A stretch of 7,949 nt of DNA from Myxococcales bacterium (GCA_007120915.1 SKMT01000246.1:1-7949); one strand, 5' to 3'; counted from the first letter of the stretch, positions 1 to 6,509 are shown. Notes: generated from the letters alone by a model not told the origin. A program made the numbers and translations.

Positions 1-1
1 C

Positions 2-1261
2 CGAAAAATGCTCCACGGCGATATCGGGGCCGTCCACCGGTTCATCGGAGATGACGATGGGGTCGTCGGCGATCATCACGTTGTTTTCGGTGCTCGCCTC
101 CTCGACGTCGTCTTCGCTGTAGGCTTCGACGATGACCCACATCTCCTTTTCTTCGCCCTCCGGGGGCACGATGGGGTCGGTGAGGGTGAACTCCTCGGGG
201 CCGATCAACTGGTCGCTCTGAGCCAGAAGCTGAGTGGGGTCGCTGCTGTCGACCAGGATCGCTTCGTCGCGGTCAAACTCCGGCTCGTCGTGCAGGTAGG
301 TGTCGTAGACGACGTCGAACACGTCGGCGCCACCGAGGTTCGCCAGGGTGAACCCGCGGGTGAACTGGTTGAGCTCAGGGAAGGCGCGATCGGGCATCGC
401 CTCCAGGCCCTGCACCGAGATGTTGGGCCGGTCCTCGTCGAGGTTGTCGACCCGGATGGTCGCGGCGCTGGCGTCGACGGTGGCGTCGGGGTCATCAAAT
501 CCGATCTGATCTTCCGGATCGATGACGACCACGGCGTGGTAGTCGTCGGTGTCGACGTCCGGGGCGTAGTCGGTGATGCTGACGTTGCGCGTCTCCCCGC
601 CACCGAGCGCGATCTCATCGTCGCCCTCCAGCTCAAAGCGCTGGGTGCCGACTTTGGCCAGCGGTGCGTCCTCGTCGTCGAGCACGTCGCGCTCGGTGTG
701 GCGGTCTGTCGCCAGGTAGCCGGAGACCTCGAAGGGGGTGACCACGTCGCTGGCGGTGTTGTTTTGCACATCAAAGGAGATGGTGACCTGTTCATCCTCG
801 GCGATGACGTTCGCCGGGCTAACCTGCACGGAGTCGACGCTCAGATCGACGGGGTCGTACACGGGAAAGGTCCTGGTTTTTGTGTCGGCGACGTCGCCGT
901 CGTACAGCGCCTCGACGGTAATTTCATAGCCCGCGGTGTTGGTTTCGTCATAGCTGTGGGTGGCGCTGCCTTCGATGCCGTCGCCAGAGGAGGCGTTGCC
1001 GTCATCGAAGTCGACTTGCCATCTGTAGTCATCCTCATCGGCGTCGTCGGCGGGATTGATGGTCACCGACACCTCCAGTTGCACGCCGGCATATCCCATC
1101 TCGGGGCTGAGGGTGACGTCGTCGATGCTGCCGGCGGCGTCGGCCGGGTCTTCCCCACATCCTGTGGCGGTGACTACCAACCCCACTACCAGAACGATCA
1201 CTGCAAAGAGGATATTGCGCCCGGGGCAGGCTGTGCGAATGAGATCCGATTGTTGAGTCAT
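2..1261 (-). CDS. Secreted lipoprotein with a PKD-like domain and tandem CARDB-like modules (partial, C-terminus off left edge)
   Basis: Reading the minus strand from the ATG at 1261 gives 420 uninterrupted codons that run off the left edge. Residues 17-34 are a hydrophobic signal segment ending in VTATGC, a plausible lipobox with Cys35 as the lipidated residue; +2 is Gly, not Asp. Residues 46-134 look PKD-like (WQVDFDDG at 81-88, THSY at 101-104). Residues 139-273 and 280-405 look like CARDB modules; each opens with a D/N-(L/I)-S-V strand and the second ends with the typical ENN (392-394). A third begins at GPDIAV (411). The protein is very acidic. Such modules usually act in adhesion or as stalks on exported proteins; no catalytic domain is visible in the part present. 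The Shine-Dalgarno is weak (ACGGA just upstream). Family assignment comes from sequence style; the exact role is unknown. Confidence 0.8.
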   Translation of the reverse strand, partial: MTQQSDLIRTACPGRNILFAVIVLVVGLVVTATGCGEDPADAAGSIDDVTLSPEMGYAGVQLEVSVTINPADDADEDDYRWQVDFDDGNASSGDGIEGSATHSYDETNTAGYEITVEALYDGDVADTKTRTFPVYDPVDLSVDSVQVSPANVIAEDEQVTISFDVQNNTASDVVTPFEVSGYLATDRHTERDVLDDEDAPLAKVGTQRFELEGDDEIALGGGETRNVSITDYAPDVDTDDYHAVVVIDPEDQIGFDDPDATVDASAATIRVDNLDEDRPNISVQGLEAMPDRAFPELNQFTRGFTLANLGGADVFDVVYDTYLHDEPEFDRDEAILVDSSDPTQLLAQSDQLIGPEEFTLTDPIVPPEGEEKEMWVIVEAYSEDDVEEASTENNVMIADDPIVISDEPVDGPDIAVEHFS

Positions 1262-1338
1262 GGTCCGTCGCGGTTTCGGGATACGAAAAGTCGGCGTCCT
1301 GCGACCAGGTGAGGGTGCGGCACAAATTCAGGAGACCA

Positions 1339-1367
1339 ATTCTGTTGAAATGGGGTGGTTTTTTCAA
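1339..1367 (-). promoter_or_regulatory. Candidate sigma70-type promoter for the minus-strand lipoprotein gene
   Basis: On the minus strand, TTGAAA (1367-1362, 5 of 6 matches to the -35 consensus) is followed after 17 bases by CAGAAT (1344-1339, 4 of 6 matches to the -10 consensus). Transcription would start near 1332, leaving a leader of about 70 bases before the ATG at 1261. This is read by eye and a chance match is possible. Confidence 0.4.
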
Positions 1368-1435
1368 GGTGGAGTCGCACAGGCGGGCAGGCTCGCGACC
1401 ATCGGTGCGCCCGGGGGGTTTAGAACAGCGCTGCC

Positions 1436-1465
1436 TTGACGGAAATTACGACGCTGGAGTAGCGT
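1436..1465 (+). promoter_or_regulatory. Candidate promoter for the TTG-start membrane protein gene
   Basis: TTGACG (1436-1441, 5 of 6 matches to -35) is followed after 18 bases by TAGCGT (1460-1465, a poor 3-of-6 match to -10). The -10 lies within an ACGCT/AGCGT inverted repeat. The TTGACG hexamer recurs ahead of the PilZ gene. The -35 is good and the -10 doubtful. Confidence 0.3.
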
Positions 1466-1566
1466 AGTCGCATCAGCGCGGTTACCGACCACAATCCGAT
1501 GAACTCGGTGTTTGTTCCCGGCGGTTTACCCGCAACAACGGCTCCACCAGACGCAGGAGGACGTCC

Positions 1567-3117
1567 TTGTCGAGCAAAGATGACAAAGCAGATCTTTCGA
1601 ATCTCAAGTCCCGGCTGGGACTGAACAAAAAAAAGAAGTCCGGCGGCGATGCCGAATCGTCGACGTCATCGACGTCGTCGAAGTCCTCGTCTGGGGCGCA
1701 AAAGGCCCGTAAGCCCGGCGACAGCGGTGCATCGGCCACCAAGAGCGGCGGGACTTCCAGACCGAAAAAGGCAGGCGGGGTTGATGATCGCCTGGCGGCG
1801 CTGAAGGAGTCGACGCTCGGCAAGAAGGAGCCGGAGCCAGAGCCGGAGCCGGCACAGATTCTTGAGGAAGAGGCTCAGCCTCAGCAGCACAGCGGAGCGT
1901 CGGCAGGCGCTTCTGGCGCTGGTGGGGCGGGCCAGGCTGCAGGTGGTGGTTCGCCAGCTCAGCCTGCTCAACCGGGGGGATTCCAGGGACCGCCTCCCGG
2001 CGCCCAGGGGCCGCCGCCGACAGCCCGGCCGTCCAGCCAGCAGTCGGGGCCACAACAACAGCAAAGCTCACCGGATCCCGTCGTCGATCCCGGGGCAGTG
2101 GACGATGCGGACCTCGATGACATCAACCTGAGCGAAATCGGTGTCGACGACGACAGCATCTTCTCGCCGCCGGTGTTGGTGGTGTTGGGTGTGCTGCTGG
2201 TGGTGGGGCTGATCTTTGGCTTTCTCGCCAACCAGAGCATGCAGGCGCGTCAACTGGAACAGGCGCGCATCGCCGATGCGGCGGCGCTTCAAGAAGAAAT
2301 CGAGCCGCGGCTCGACGACTTCGACCGGGCCATGGAGATCATCGAAGGGCTCGACCCGAGCCGGGTGGACTTCGAAGCGGTCGAAGAGCTGCGGGAGCTT
2401 GAATTTGCCATTGATGCCCGCGTGCTTCCCGGCAACCGGATCTTGCTGGGTGAGCAGATCATCGGTCCGCTCAACCGCTACATGGGCGAGTCCAACGTGC
2501 TGCTGCAACTGATCAATCAGCACGCCCATCTGACCACGGGGCCCGAAAGAGAAGAGCTGGAGGTCTTCATGGAGGAGATCGAGGAGGTCGACGAGGACGA
2601 ACAGATCGCGGCGCTGTTCGATGTCGGCGTTCTTCAGACCCACCTGATTCAGGTGCTCCAGGACGAAGCCTTGCCGGGGGATTATATCCCGCGAACGGGT
2701 CGGCTGGTTCGGATTCCCGACGACTTCGAGGACCTGGAGCCTGATGAAGATGGGATGGTGGAGGTCGAATTTGTCTCCTCCGGAGCGAGCACGGAAGCGG
2801 AGCTGGCATCGCTGGTTCCGATTGTGTTCAGCGATTTTATCGACGTGGAAGCGGGCAACGCCATGCAGCGCCACCAGGAGCGGGTCGCCCAGTTGCAGCA
2901 GTACATCGACGATCTGAGCGGAAGCGTGCCCGTGCTTCGCGAGCAGGTGGAGGCGCAGGCCACCGCCGATCCGCCGGCGTTGTTTACGCTGACCGCAAGC
3001 GAAGATCCGGCCGAGGAGATGGATGACGAAGAGCTCGAAGAGATCATCGAGCCCGACGAACCTTCCGAGCCCGATGAGCCTGCTGAGCCGGAGGAGCCGG
3101 ACGAGCAGGACGAGTAA
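1567..3117 (+). CDS. Single-pass membrane protein with low-complexity N-terminus and acidic tail, function unknown
   Basis: The start is TTG at 1567, chosen because AGGAGG (1555-1560) sits 6 bases upstream and no ATG is placed as well. The 516-residue product has four parts. A short N-terminal motif DLSNLKSRLGL (9-19) leads into a Lys/Ser-rich stretch. A Gly/Pro/Gln/Ser-rich, probably disordered region (about 25-180) includes a PEPEPEP run (89-95). One membrane segment spans about 201-221. A mostly helical domain (223-465) has heptad-like acidic/hydrophobic segments (227-280, 325-350, 430-465). Finally, 23 of the last 38 residues are Asp or Glu, interleaved with Pro. There is no signal peptide, so the basic N-terminus is probably cytoplasmic and the helical part periplasmic. 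However, charge around the membrane segment (acidic before, Arg after) argues the reverse. I do not recognise a family; a scaffold or envelope-spanning role is a guess. Confidence 0.85.
   Translation: MSSKDDKADLSNLKSRLGLNKKKKSGGDAESSTSSTSSKSSSGAQKARKPGDSGASATKSGGTSRPKKAGGVDDRLAALKESTLGKKEPEPEPEPAQILEEEAQPQQHSGASAGASGAGGAGQAAGGGSPAQPAQPGGFQGPPPGAQGPPPTARPSSQQSGPQQQQSSPDPVVDPGAVDDADLDDINLSEIGVDDDSIFSPPVLVVLGVLLVVGLIFGFLANQSMQARQLEQARIADAAALQEEIEPRLDDFDRAMEIIEGLDPSRVDFEAVEELRELEFAIDARVLPGNRILLGEQIIGPLNRYMGESNVLLQLINQHAHLTTGPEREELEVFMEEIEEVDEDEQIAALFDVGVLQTHLIQVLQDEALPGDYIPRTGRLVRIPDDFEDLEPDEDGMVEVEFVSSGASTEAELASLVPIVFSDFIDVEAGNAMQRHQERVAQLQQYIDDLSGSVPVLREQVEAQATADPPALFTLTASEDPAEEMDDEELEEIIEPDEPSEPDEPAEPEEPDEQDE
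1827..1853 (+). repeat. Short in-gene hexamer repeat encoding a Pro-Glu run
   Basis: About four near-identical GAGCCG-type hexamers encode alternating Glu and Pro in the disordered N-terminal region of the membrane protein. Runs of this kind can change length by slippage in steps of two residues without breaking the frame. Confidence 0.5.
3045..3114 (+). repeat. Imperfect GAGCC-type repeats encoding the acidic Glu/Asp-Pro tail
   Basis: The end of the membrane protein gene is a degenerate run of GAG-CCC/CCG-GAC/GAG units that gives repeated E-P-D-E-P-type motifs up to the stop codon. It is a low-complexity tail, not a separate element. Confidence 0.5.
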
Positions 3118-3152
3118 TCTCGGCGATTCGTTGCCCCTGGTTTTGCCAGATG

Positions 3153-3214
3153 AACCCGTGCTCGCCCGGGATGGAACGTGGTCGTTCTGTCTCGCTGAGG
3201 GCACGGGTTTTTTT
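3153..3214 (+). terminator. Rho-independent terminator with a nested loop hairpin
   Basis: AACCCGTGC (3153-3161) and GCACGGGTT (3201-3209) form a perfect 9-bp stem running straight into seven T residues (3208-3214). The 39-base loop is unusually long, but it contains its own stem: GAACG (3174-3178) and CGTTC (3183-3187) close a TGGT loop, extendable with wobble pairs to 3171/3190. The element begins 36 bases after the membrane protein stop and should separate that gene from the acyl-CoA synthetase gene. Confidence 0.7.
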
Positions 3215-3248
3215 CTGCCGGATCAGGTGGTGAGGCCGGCATCTGTTT

Positions 3249-3257
3249 GGAGGTGAT
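3249..3257 (+). promoter_or_regulatory. Very strong ribosome binding site for the acyl-CoA synthetase
   Basis: GGAGGTGAT ends directly at the ATG at 3258. Its first eight bases are fully complementary to the end of 16S rRNA (anti-SD UCACCUCC). The spacing is short (4 bases from the GGAGG core), but this fixes the start and suggests efficient translation. Confidence 0.75.
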
Positions 3258-5129
3258 ATGGCTCAGACCATCGTGGAGCTGTTCGAAGATCAGGTGCATC
3301 GCTCCAGTGTGCGCCCGGCGCTGAGCCGGTGGCGCGACGGGCTCTGGGAGCAGTTTACCTGGAAGGAGTGGTGGGACGCATCGGAGCGGCTGGCCGCCGG
3401 GCTGATCGAGCATGGAACCGAGCCCGGTGAGCGCGTGGCGCTGATGATGTCGACTCGGCTTCAGTGGGTGGTGGTGGATATGGCGATTGCCATGGCCGGG
3501 GCGGCCAGCGTGGCGCTTCATGTGCAGACGCCACCGGCGGAACTGGCGCGGATGCTTCGGGAGAACGAAGTGTGCACGGTGGTCGTGGAGAACCCGCTGC
3601 AGCTTGGACGGGTAGTCCAGGCGCGAGAAGAAGCGCCAGGGATCGAACGGATCATCTACGTCGAAGAGGACGTGCTGGTGGCGTCGCCGGGCCGGCGGGG
3701 AGAGGACTTCGTGCGGATTGAATCGATGGCGCTGCCCGAGCAGTTGGACGTGGAGTCGCTTGACGAACTGCGGGCGACAGGACGGGCTGTACTGGCTGAT
3801 CAGCCGAGGTTTGTGGCCCGACGCCGGCGCAAGATCGACGCCGACATGGCGGCGGTGGTCTCCTATACCGCCGGCGTCAGTGGTCGGCCCCGGGGAGTGG
3901 TGCTCACCCACCGAAACCTGGTCTCTCAGGTAGAGGCGATGGCATCGCTGAGGCTGTTTTCGAGCGACGACTCCCAACTGTTGTTCTTGCCGCTGGCCCA
4001 CATGTTCGCCCAGATCTTGTATCTGGCGGCGGTGGGCTTCGGGATGAGCACTGTATTCGGGAGGGGGCCGGAGCATCTTCTGGAGGATTTGCAGCAGACC
4101 ACGCCGACGCTGGTCGCCAGTGTGCCCCGGGTCTACGAGCGAATCGAGGACGAGATCATCGAGCGGGTGCGTCGCAGGCGCTGGCGCTCAAGACTTCTGC
4201 CGGCGGCACTGCGGGTGGGCCAGGCGGTCAGCCGCCGCGTGCAGAGCGGGGAGAACGTGGGGCCGATCCTGAAGTGGGAGCATCGCCTCTTCTCGCACCT
4301 TCTGCTCGAAGATGTGCGGGAGTTGTTGGGAGGAGAGGTGCGGTTTCTGATCTCCGGGGGAGCACCGCTGAAAGAGGAGACCTGCGAGTTTTTCTTTGCC
4401 GCCGGCGTGCTTCTGTTGGAGGGATACGGGCTGACCGAGACGGCGGGGGCGGTGGCGTTCAACATGCCCGACGATTTTCGCATCGGAAGCGTCGGAAAGC
4501 CGCTTCCCGGTGTGGACGTAACCATCGCCGAGGACGGCGAGATACTGGTGCGCGGCGACACAGTGATGACGAGCGCCGTCGGTGCACAAGATTCAGAGGA
4601 GCGAAACATCGGAGACGATGGTTGGTTGCATACCCGGGATATCGGGAAGTTCGACGACGACGGATTTTTGTACATCACGGATCGCAAGCGCGACTCCATC
4701 GTCACCTCCACGGGCACTCATGTGGCACCGGAGCCGATTGAGCGACAGCTTTGTGAGCTGCCGCTGATCGCACATGCGGCGGTGGTAGGCGACGGGCGTC
4801 CGCACCTTGCGGCGCTGGTGGTGCTCGAGCCAGATGCGGTGCTTCAGTTTGTCAAAGAGCAGGGGATCGACGCCGCCGAACCGGTGCGCCAACTCAAAGA
4901 GCATCCCCGGCTTCGGCGCCGCATTCGAGAGCATATCGATGCGATAAATCGCAGGCTGGCGTCCTATGAACGGATTCGCTCGTTTCTGGTGATCCCGGAG
5001 TTTTTGTCGACGCAGGCCCGCACGCTCACCCCGTCGGGGGCGGTGCGGCGCGCTGAACTGCTACGTCGCTACGATGACCAGGTCCAGCAGTTGTACGAAG
5101 GGGCTCAGCCGGTGGAGGTGGGCCGGTAA
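3258..5129 (+). CDS. AMP-forming long-chain acyl-CoA synthetase family protein (FadD15-like) with altered catalytic motifs
   Basis: At 623 residues this has the normal length and fold order of FadD15-type long-chain acyl-CoA ligases, which activate fatty acids through acyl-AMP. Preserved landmarks are LPLAHMF (244-250), SVPRVYERI (288-296), ISGGAPL (365-371), YGLTE (390-394), VGKPLPG (412-418), Asp461 and ITDRKRD (473-479). Several usually conserved positions differ. The phosphate-binding loop, normally YTSGTTGxPKG, reads YTAGVSGRPRG (203-213), so its Lys is Arg212. The usual HTGDIG is HTRDIG (458-463). The usual VMxGYxxxxExT is replaced at 436-447. The C-terminal LTPTxKxKR motif is LTPSGAVRR (590-598), putting Ala595 where the A10 catalytic Lys is expected. 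Family membership is secure. Ordinary acyl-CoA synthetase activity is doubtful; it may be slow, altered in substrate, or non-catalytic. There is no frameshift. Confidence 0.9.
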   Translation: MAQTIVELFEDQVHRSSVRPALSRWRDGLWEQFTWKEWWDASERLAAGLIEHGTEPGERVALMMSTRLQWVVVDMAIAMAGAASVALHVQTPPAELARMLRENEVCTVVVENPLQLGRVVQAREEAPGIERIIYVEEDVLVASPGRRGEDFVRIESMALPEQLDVESLDELRATGRAVLADQPRFVARRRRKIDADMAAVVSYTAGVSGRPRGVVLTHRNLVSQVEAMASLRLFSSDDSQLLFLPLAHMFAQILYLAAVGFGMSTVFGRGPEHLLEDLQQTTPTLVASVPRVYERIEDEIIERVRRRRWRSRLLPAALRVGQAVSRRVQSGENVGPILKWEHRLFSHLLLEDVRELLGGEVRFLISGGAPLKEETCEFFFAAGVLLLEGYGLTETAGAVAFNMPDDFRIGSVGKPLPGVDVTIAEDGEILVRGDTVMTSAVGAQDSEERNIGDDGWLHTRDIGKFDDDGFLYITDRKRDSIVTSTGTHVAPEPIERQLCELPLIAHAAVVGDGRPHLAALVVLEPDAVLQFVKEQGIDAAEPVRQLKEHPRLRRRIREHIDAINRRLASYERIRSFLVIPEFLSTQARTLTPSGAVRRAELLRRYDDQVQQLYEGAQPVEVGR

Positions 5130-5140
5130 CAACAGAAAAT

Positions 5141-5168
5141 TTGACGAGATGCACCACGGCGCTACGCT
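5141..5168 (+). promoter_or_regulatory. Candidate promoter for the pilZ-dapF unit
   Basis: TTGACG (5141-5146) is followed after 16 bases by TACGCT (5163-5168), in the 136-base gap between the acyl-CoA synthetase stop and the PilZ start. TACGCT matches the -10 consensus only at T, A and final T, but the same hexamer occurs ahead of the 53-residue lipoprotein gene. The leader would be about 90 bases. Confidence 0.4.
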
Positions 5169-5265
5169 GGGATCAACTCGCCGGGAGTGGCGCTTCTCAA
5201 TCCGTTTCGCCCACCCGGCGGCGTCCATGGAAGGACACAACCGACAATCGTCCACGGAGGACATC

Positions 5266-5664
5266 ATGACTCGCCAGCAAGGTCGTATTCGCCGCCAACC
5301 GTCGTCGGGACTGAATTTCGCCGGGGTACGCCGATATCCGCGGCGCCGGCTCTCCGTCGAAGTGCTGATTCAGGATGCCGAGGGGTGGGAAATCCCCGTG
5401 GAGAGCGTCGATTTCAGCCCGGTGGGCATGTTCGTGAAATCCTACTTTCTGTTCGATGTCGGTGCGGTGCACAACCTCATCTTTCGATGCCCCGACGGCG
5501 AAGAGCTGTTCTCGGTGCGCGCTCAGGTCACCCGGGTCGAAAATGACTGCCTGGAAGACGAAGACGCGGCGCCGGTGGAAGTGTTGCCGGGGATGGCCTA
5601 TGAGTTCGTCGACATGACGCAGACCCGCAAATCGCGGCTCAGAAGGCTGGCCGAACGCGTGTGA
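5266..5664 (+). CDS. PilZ domain protein, probable cyclic-di-GMP receptor
   Basis: The start is ATG at 5266, with GGAGG (5256-5260) 5 bases upstream. The frame stays open to 5074, but the extra residues do not look like PilZ protein. The 132-residue product is essentially one PilZ domain. It has both c-di-GMP-binding motifs: RxxxR (RRYPRR, 22-27) and DxSxxG (DFSPVG, 49-54). The ending GMAYEFVDMT (109-118), followed by a basic helix with RLRRL, is typical of single-domain PilZ proteins common in myxobacteria-like genomes. It should bind c-di-GMP in the cytoplasm and pass the signal to a partner, affecting motility, surface or envelope behaviour; the target is not evident. dapF starts 7 bases after its stop, so the two are probably co-transcribed and perhaps translationally coupled. 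Confidence 0.85.
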   Translation: MTRQQGRIRRQPSSGLNFAGVRRYPRRRLSVEVLIQDAEGWEIPVESVDFSPVGMFVKSYFLFDVGAVHNLIFRCPDGEELFSVRAQVTRVENDCLEDEDAAPVEVLPGMAYEFVDMTQTRKSRLRRLAERV

Positions 5665-5671
5665 GCAGGCA

Positions 5672-6463
5672 GTGCTTGAATTCGTCAAATTCCACGGGCT
5701 GGGAAACGATTTCATCATCGTCGAGGGCGACACATCTGACCTCGGCGTCGATGAGATCCGGAGGGTGTGCCGGCGTCACCGGGGCGTAGGAGCGGACGGA
5801 GTGCTCTTCGTTCAGCCCACCGACGCCGGTGTGGCGATGGTGGTGTATAACCGCGACGGCACCCGCCCTGAGATGTGCGGCAATGGCGTGCGCTGTGTGG
5901 CCGCCTACGCTGTGAAGTACATGGGGCTCGACACCCAGATGGTCGTCGACAGTGACGCCGGTCCCCGGGCCTGTCAGGTCGAGCGGCGCGAACGCCACCG
6001 CTGGGACGTCACCGTCGACATGGGAACGGCGCAGGTCGGTGGTGAACCGGGTGCGCTTCGCATCGATGATCGGCAGTTTGAGTACGTCGATGTCGATATG
6101 GGCAACCCCCACGCCGTGATCTTCGAGATGCCCGAGATGGAGCTGATCGACAGGCTCGGCGCGCAGGCAAACAGCCCGGATTCGCCCTTCGAAGAGGGAG
6201 TGAATCTGGAGTTCGTCCACCAAAAGGACGATCGGCTTGAAGTGGTGGTCTATGAACGTGGAGTGGGCCGCACCCGGGCCTGCGGTACCGGCGCCTGTGC
6301 GGTGGCTGCGGCGGCCTGGGACAGCGGGCGTTGTCCCGGAGACGAGTCGGTGGACGTCGAGTTGCCCGGCGGAGTGCTCACCATCGCCAACCGCACCGGT
6401 CAGGTGTGGATGACCGGACCGGCCCAGGAGGTGTTTCGCGGTCAGTGGTCTTCGGAGGGCTGA
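5672..6463 (+). CDS. dapF: Diaminopimelate epimerase
   Basis: This cytoplasmic, cofactor-free epimerase converts LL- to meso-diaminopimelate, the lysine precursor and peptidoglycan cross-linking residue. At 263 residues it is near the usual length. Both catalytic cysteines are present: Cys69 in CGNGVRC (69-75) and Cys204 in ACGTGACA (203-210). Other expected motifs are HGLGNDF (8-14), GVGADG (38-43), GNPHAV (144-149), GVNLEFV (176-182) and ERGVGRT (195-201). ERGVGRT carries Arg where many homologues have Glu (GET), outside the catalytic Glu195/Arg196 pair. The start is GTG at 5672, because the family motif begins within the first residues (LEFVKFHGLGNDF). Its Shine-Dalgarno is weak (GCAGG), which fits coupling to the PilZ gene ending 7 bases upstream. 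Identification is secure. Confidence 0.95.
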   Translation: MLEFVKFHGLGNDFIIVEGDTSDLGVDEIRRVCRRHRGVGADGVLFVQPTDAGVAMVVYNRDGTRPEMCGNGVRCVAAYAVKYMGLDTQMVVDSDAGPRACQVERRERHRWDVTVDMGTAQVGGEPGALRIDDRQFEYVDVDMGNPHAVIFEMPEMELIDRLGAQANSPDSPFEEGVNLEFVHQKDDRLEVVVYERGVGRTRACGTGACAVAAAAWDSGRCPGDESVDVELPGGVLTIANRTGQVWMTGPAQEVFRGQWSSEG

Positions 6464-6488
6464 CCAAATGATGCCGGCGATGTACGCT
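6460..6488 (+). promoter_or_regulatory. Candidate promoter for the small lipoprotein / SCP2-like unit
   Basis: CTGACC (6460-6465, overlapping the dapF stop) is followed after 17 bases by TACGCT (6483-6488). The -35 matches at 4 positions and the -10 at 3. The TACGCTGG string also occurs at 5163. If real, the two downstream genes are not simply read through from dapF. Confidence 0.3.
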
Positions 6489-6509
6489 GGCTGATAAGGA
6501 GAAGGAACG

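Larger units (their letters stand above)
1262..1566. other. Divergent intergenic region
   Basis: These 305 bases separate the start codons of two divergent genes and contain no convincing gene. They hold the minus-strand promoter candidate (1339-1367), an 8-base palindrome CAGCGCTG (1426-1433), a plus-strand promoter candidate (1436-1465) and a small perfect inverted repeat, ACGCT/AGCGT (1451-1455 and 1461-1465, 5-base loop). A strong Shine-Dalgarno sits at the right end (1555-1560). The palindrome beside the promoter could be an operator, but nothing else supports that. Confidence 0.5.

Noticed and set aside
8..1312. Forward 434-residue open frame
   Set aside because: It is the antisense shadow of the minus-strand lipoprotein gene. 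Its translation is a low-complexity mix rich in Val, Gly and Asp without any motif, while the opposite strand has a signal peptide, lipobox and repeated domains.
3137..3149. Small hairpin CTGG-TTTTG-CCAG before the terminator
   Set aside because: A 4-bp stem is too weak to support a claim; it is probably chance next to the real terminator.
2068..3204. Minus-strand 378-residue open frame
   Set aside because: It lies fully opposite the membrane protein gene, which has a strong ribosome binding site and a coherent domain layout, and it crosses the terminator. It is typical antisense openness in GC-rich DNA.
2682..4076. Minus-strand 464-residue open frame
   Set aside because: It spans the antisense of two genes and the terminator between them. 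Its translation contains Ser- and His/Arg/Pro-rich low-complexity stretches with no recognisable domain.
5074..5265. 64-residue N-terminal extension of the PilZ protein
   Set aside because: It would overlap the end of the acyl-CoA synthetase gene, has no good ribosome binding site and no PilZ-like sequence. ATG 5266 has GGAGG 5 bases upstream.
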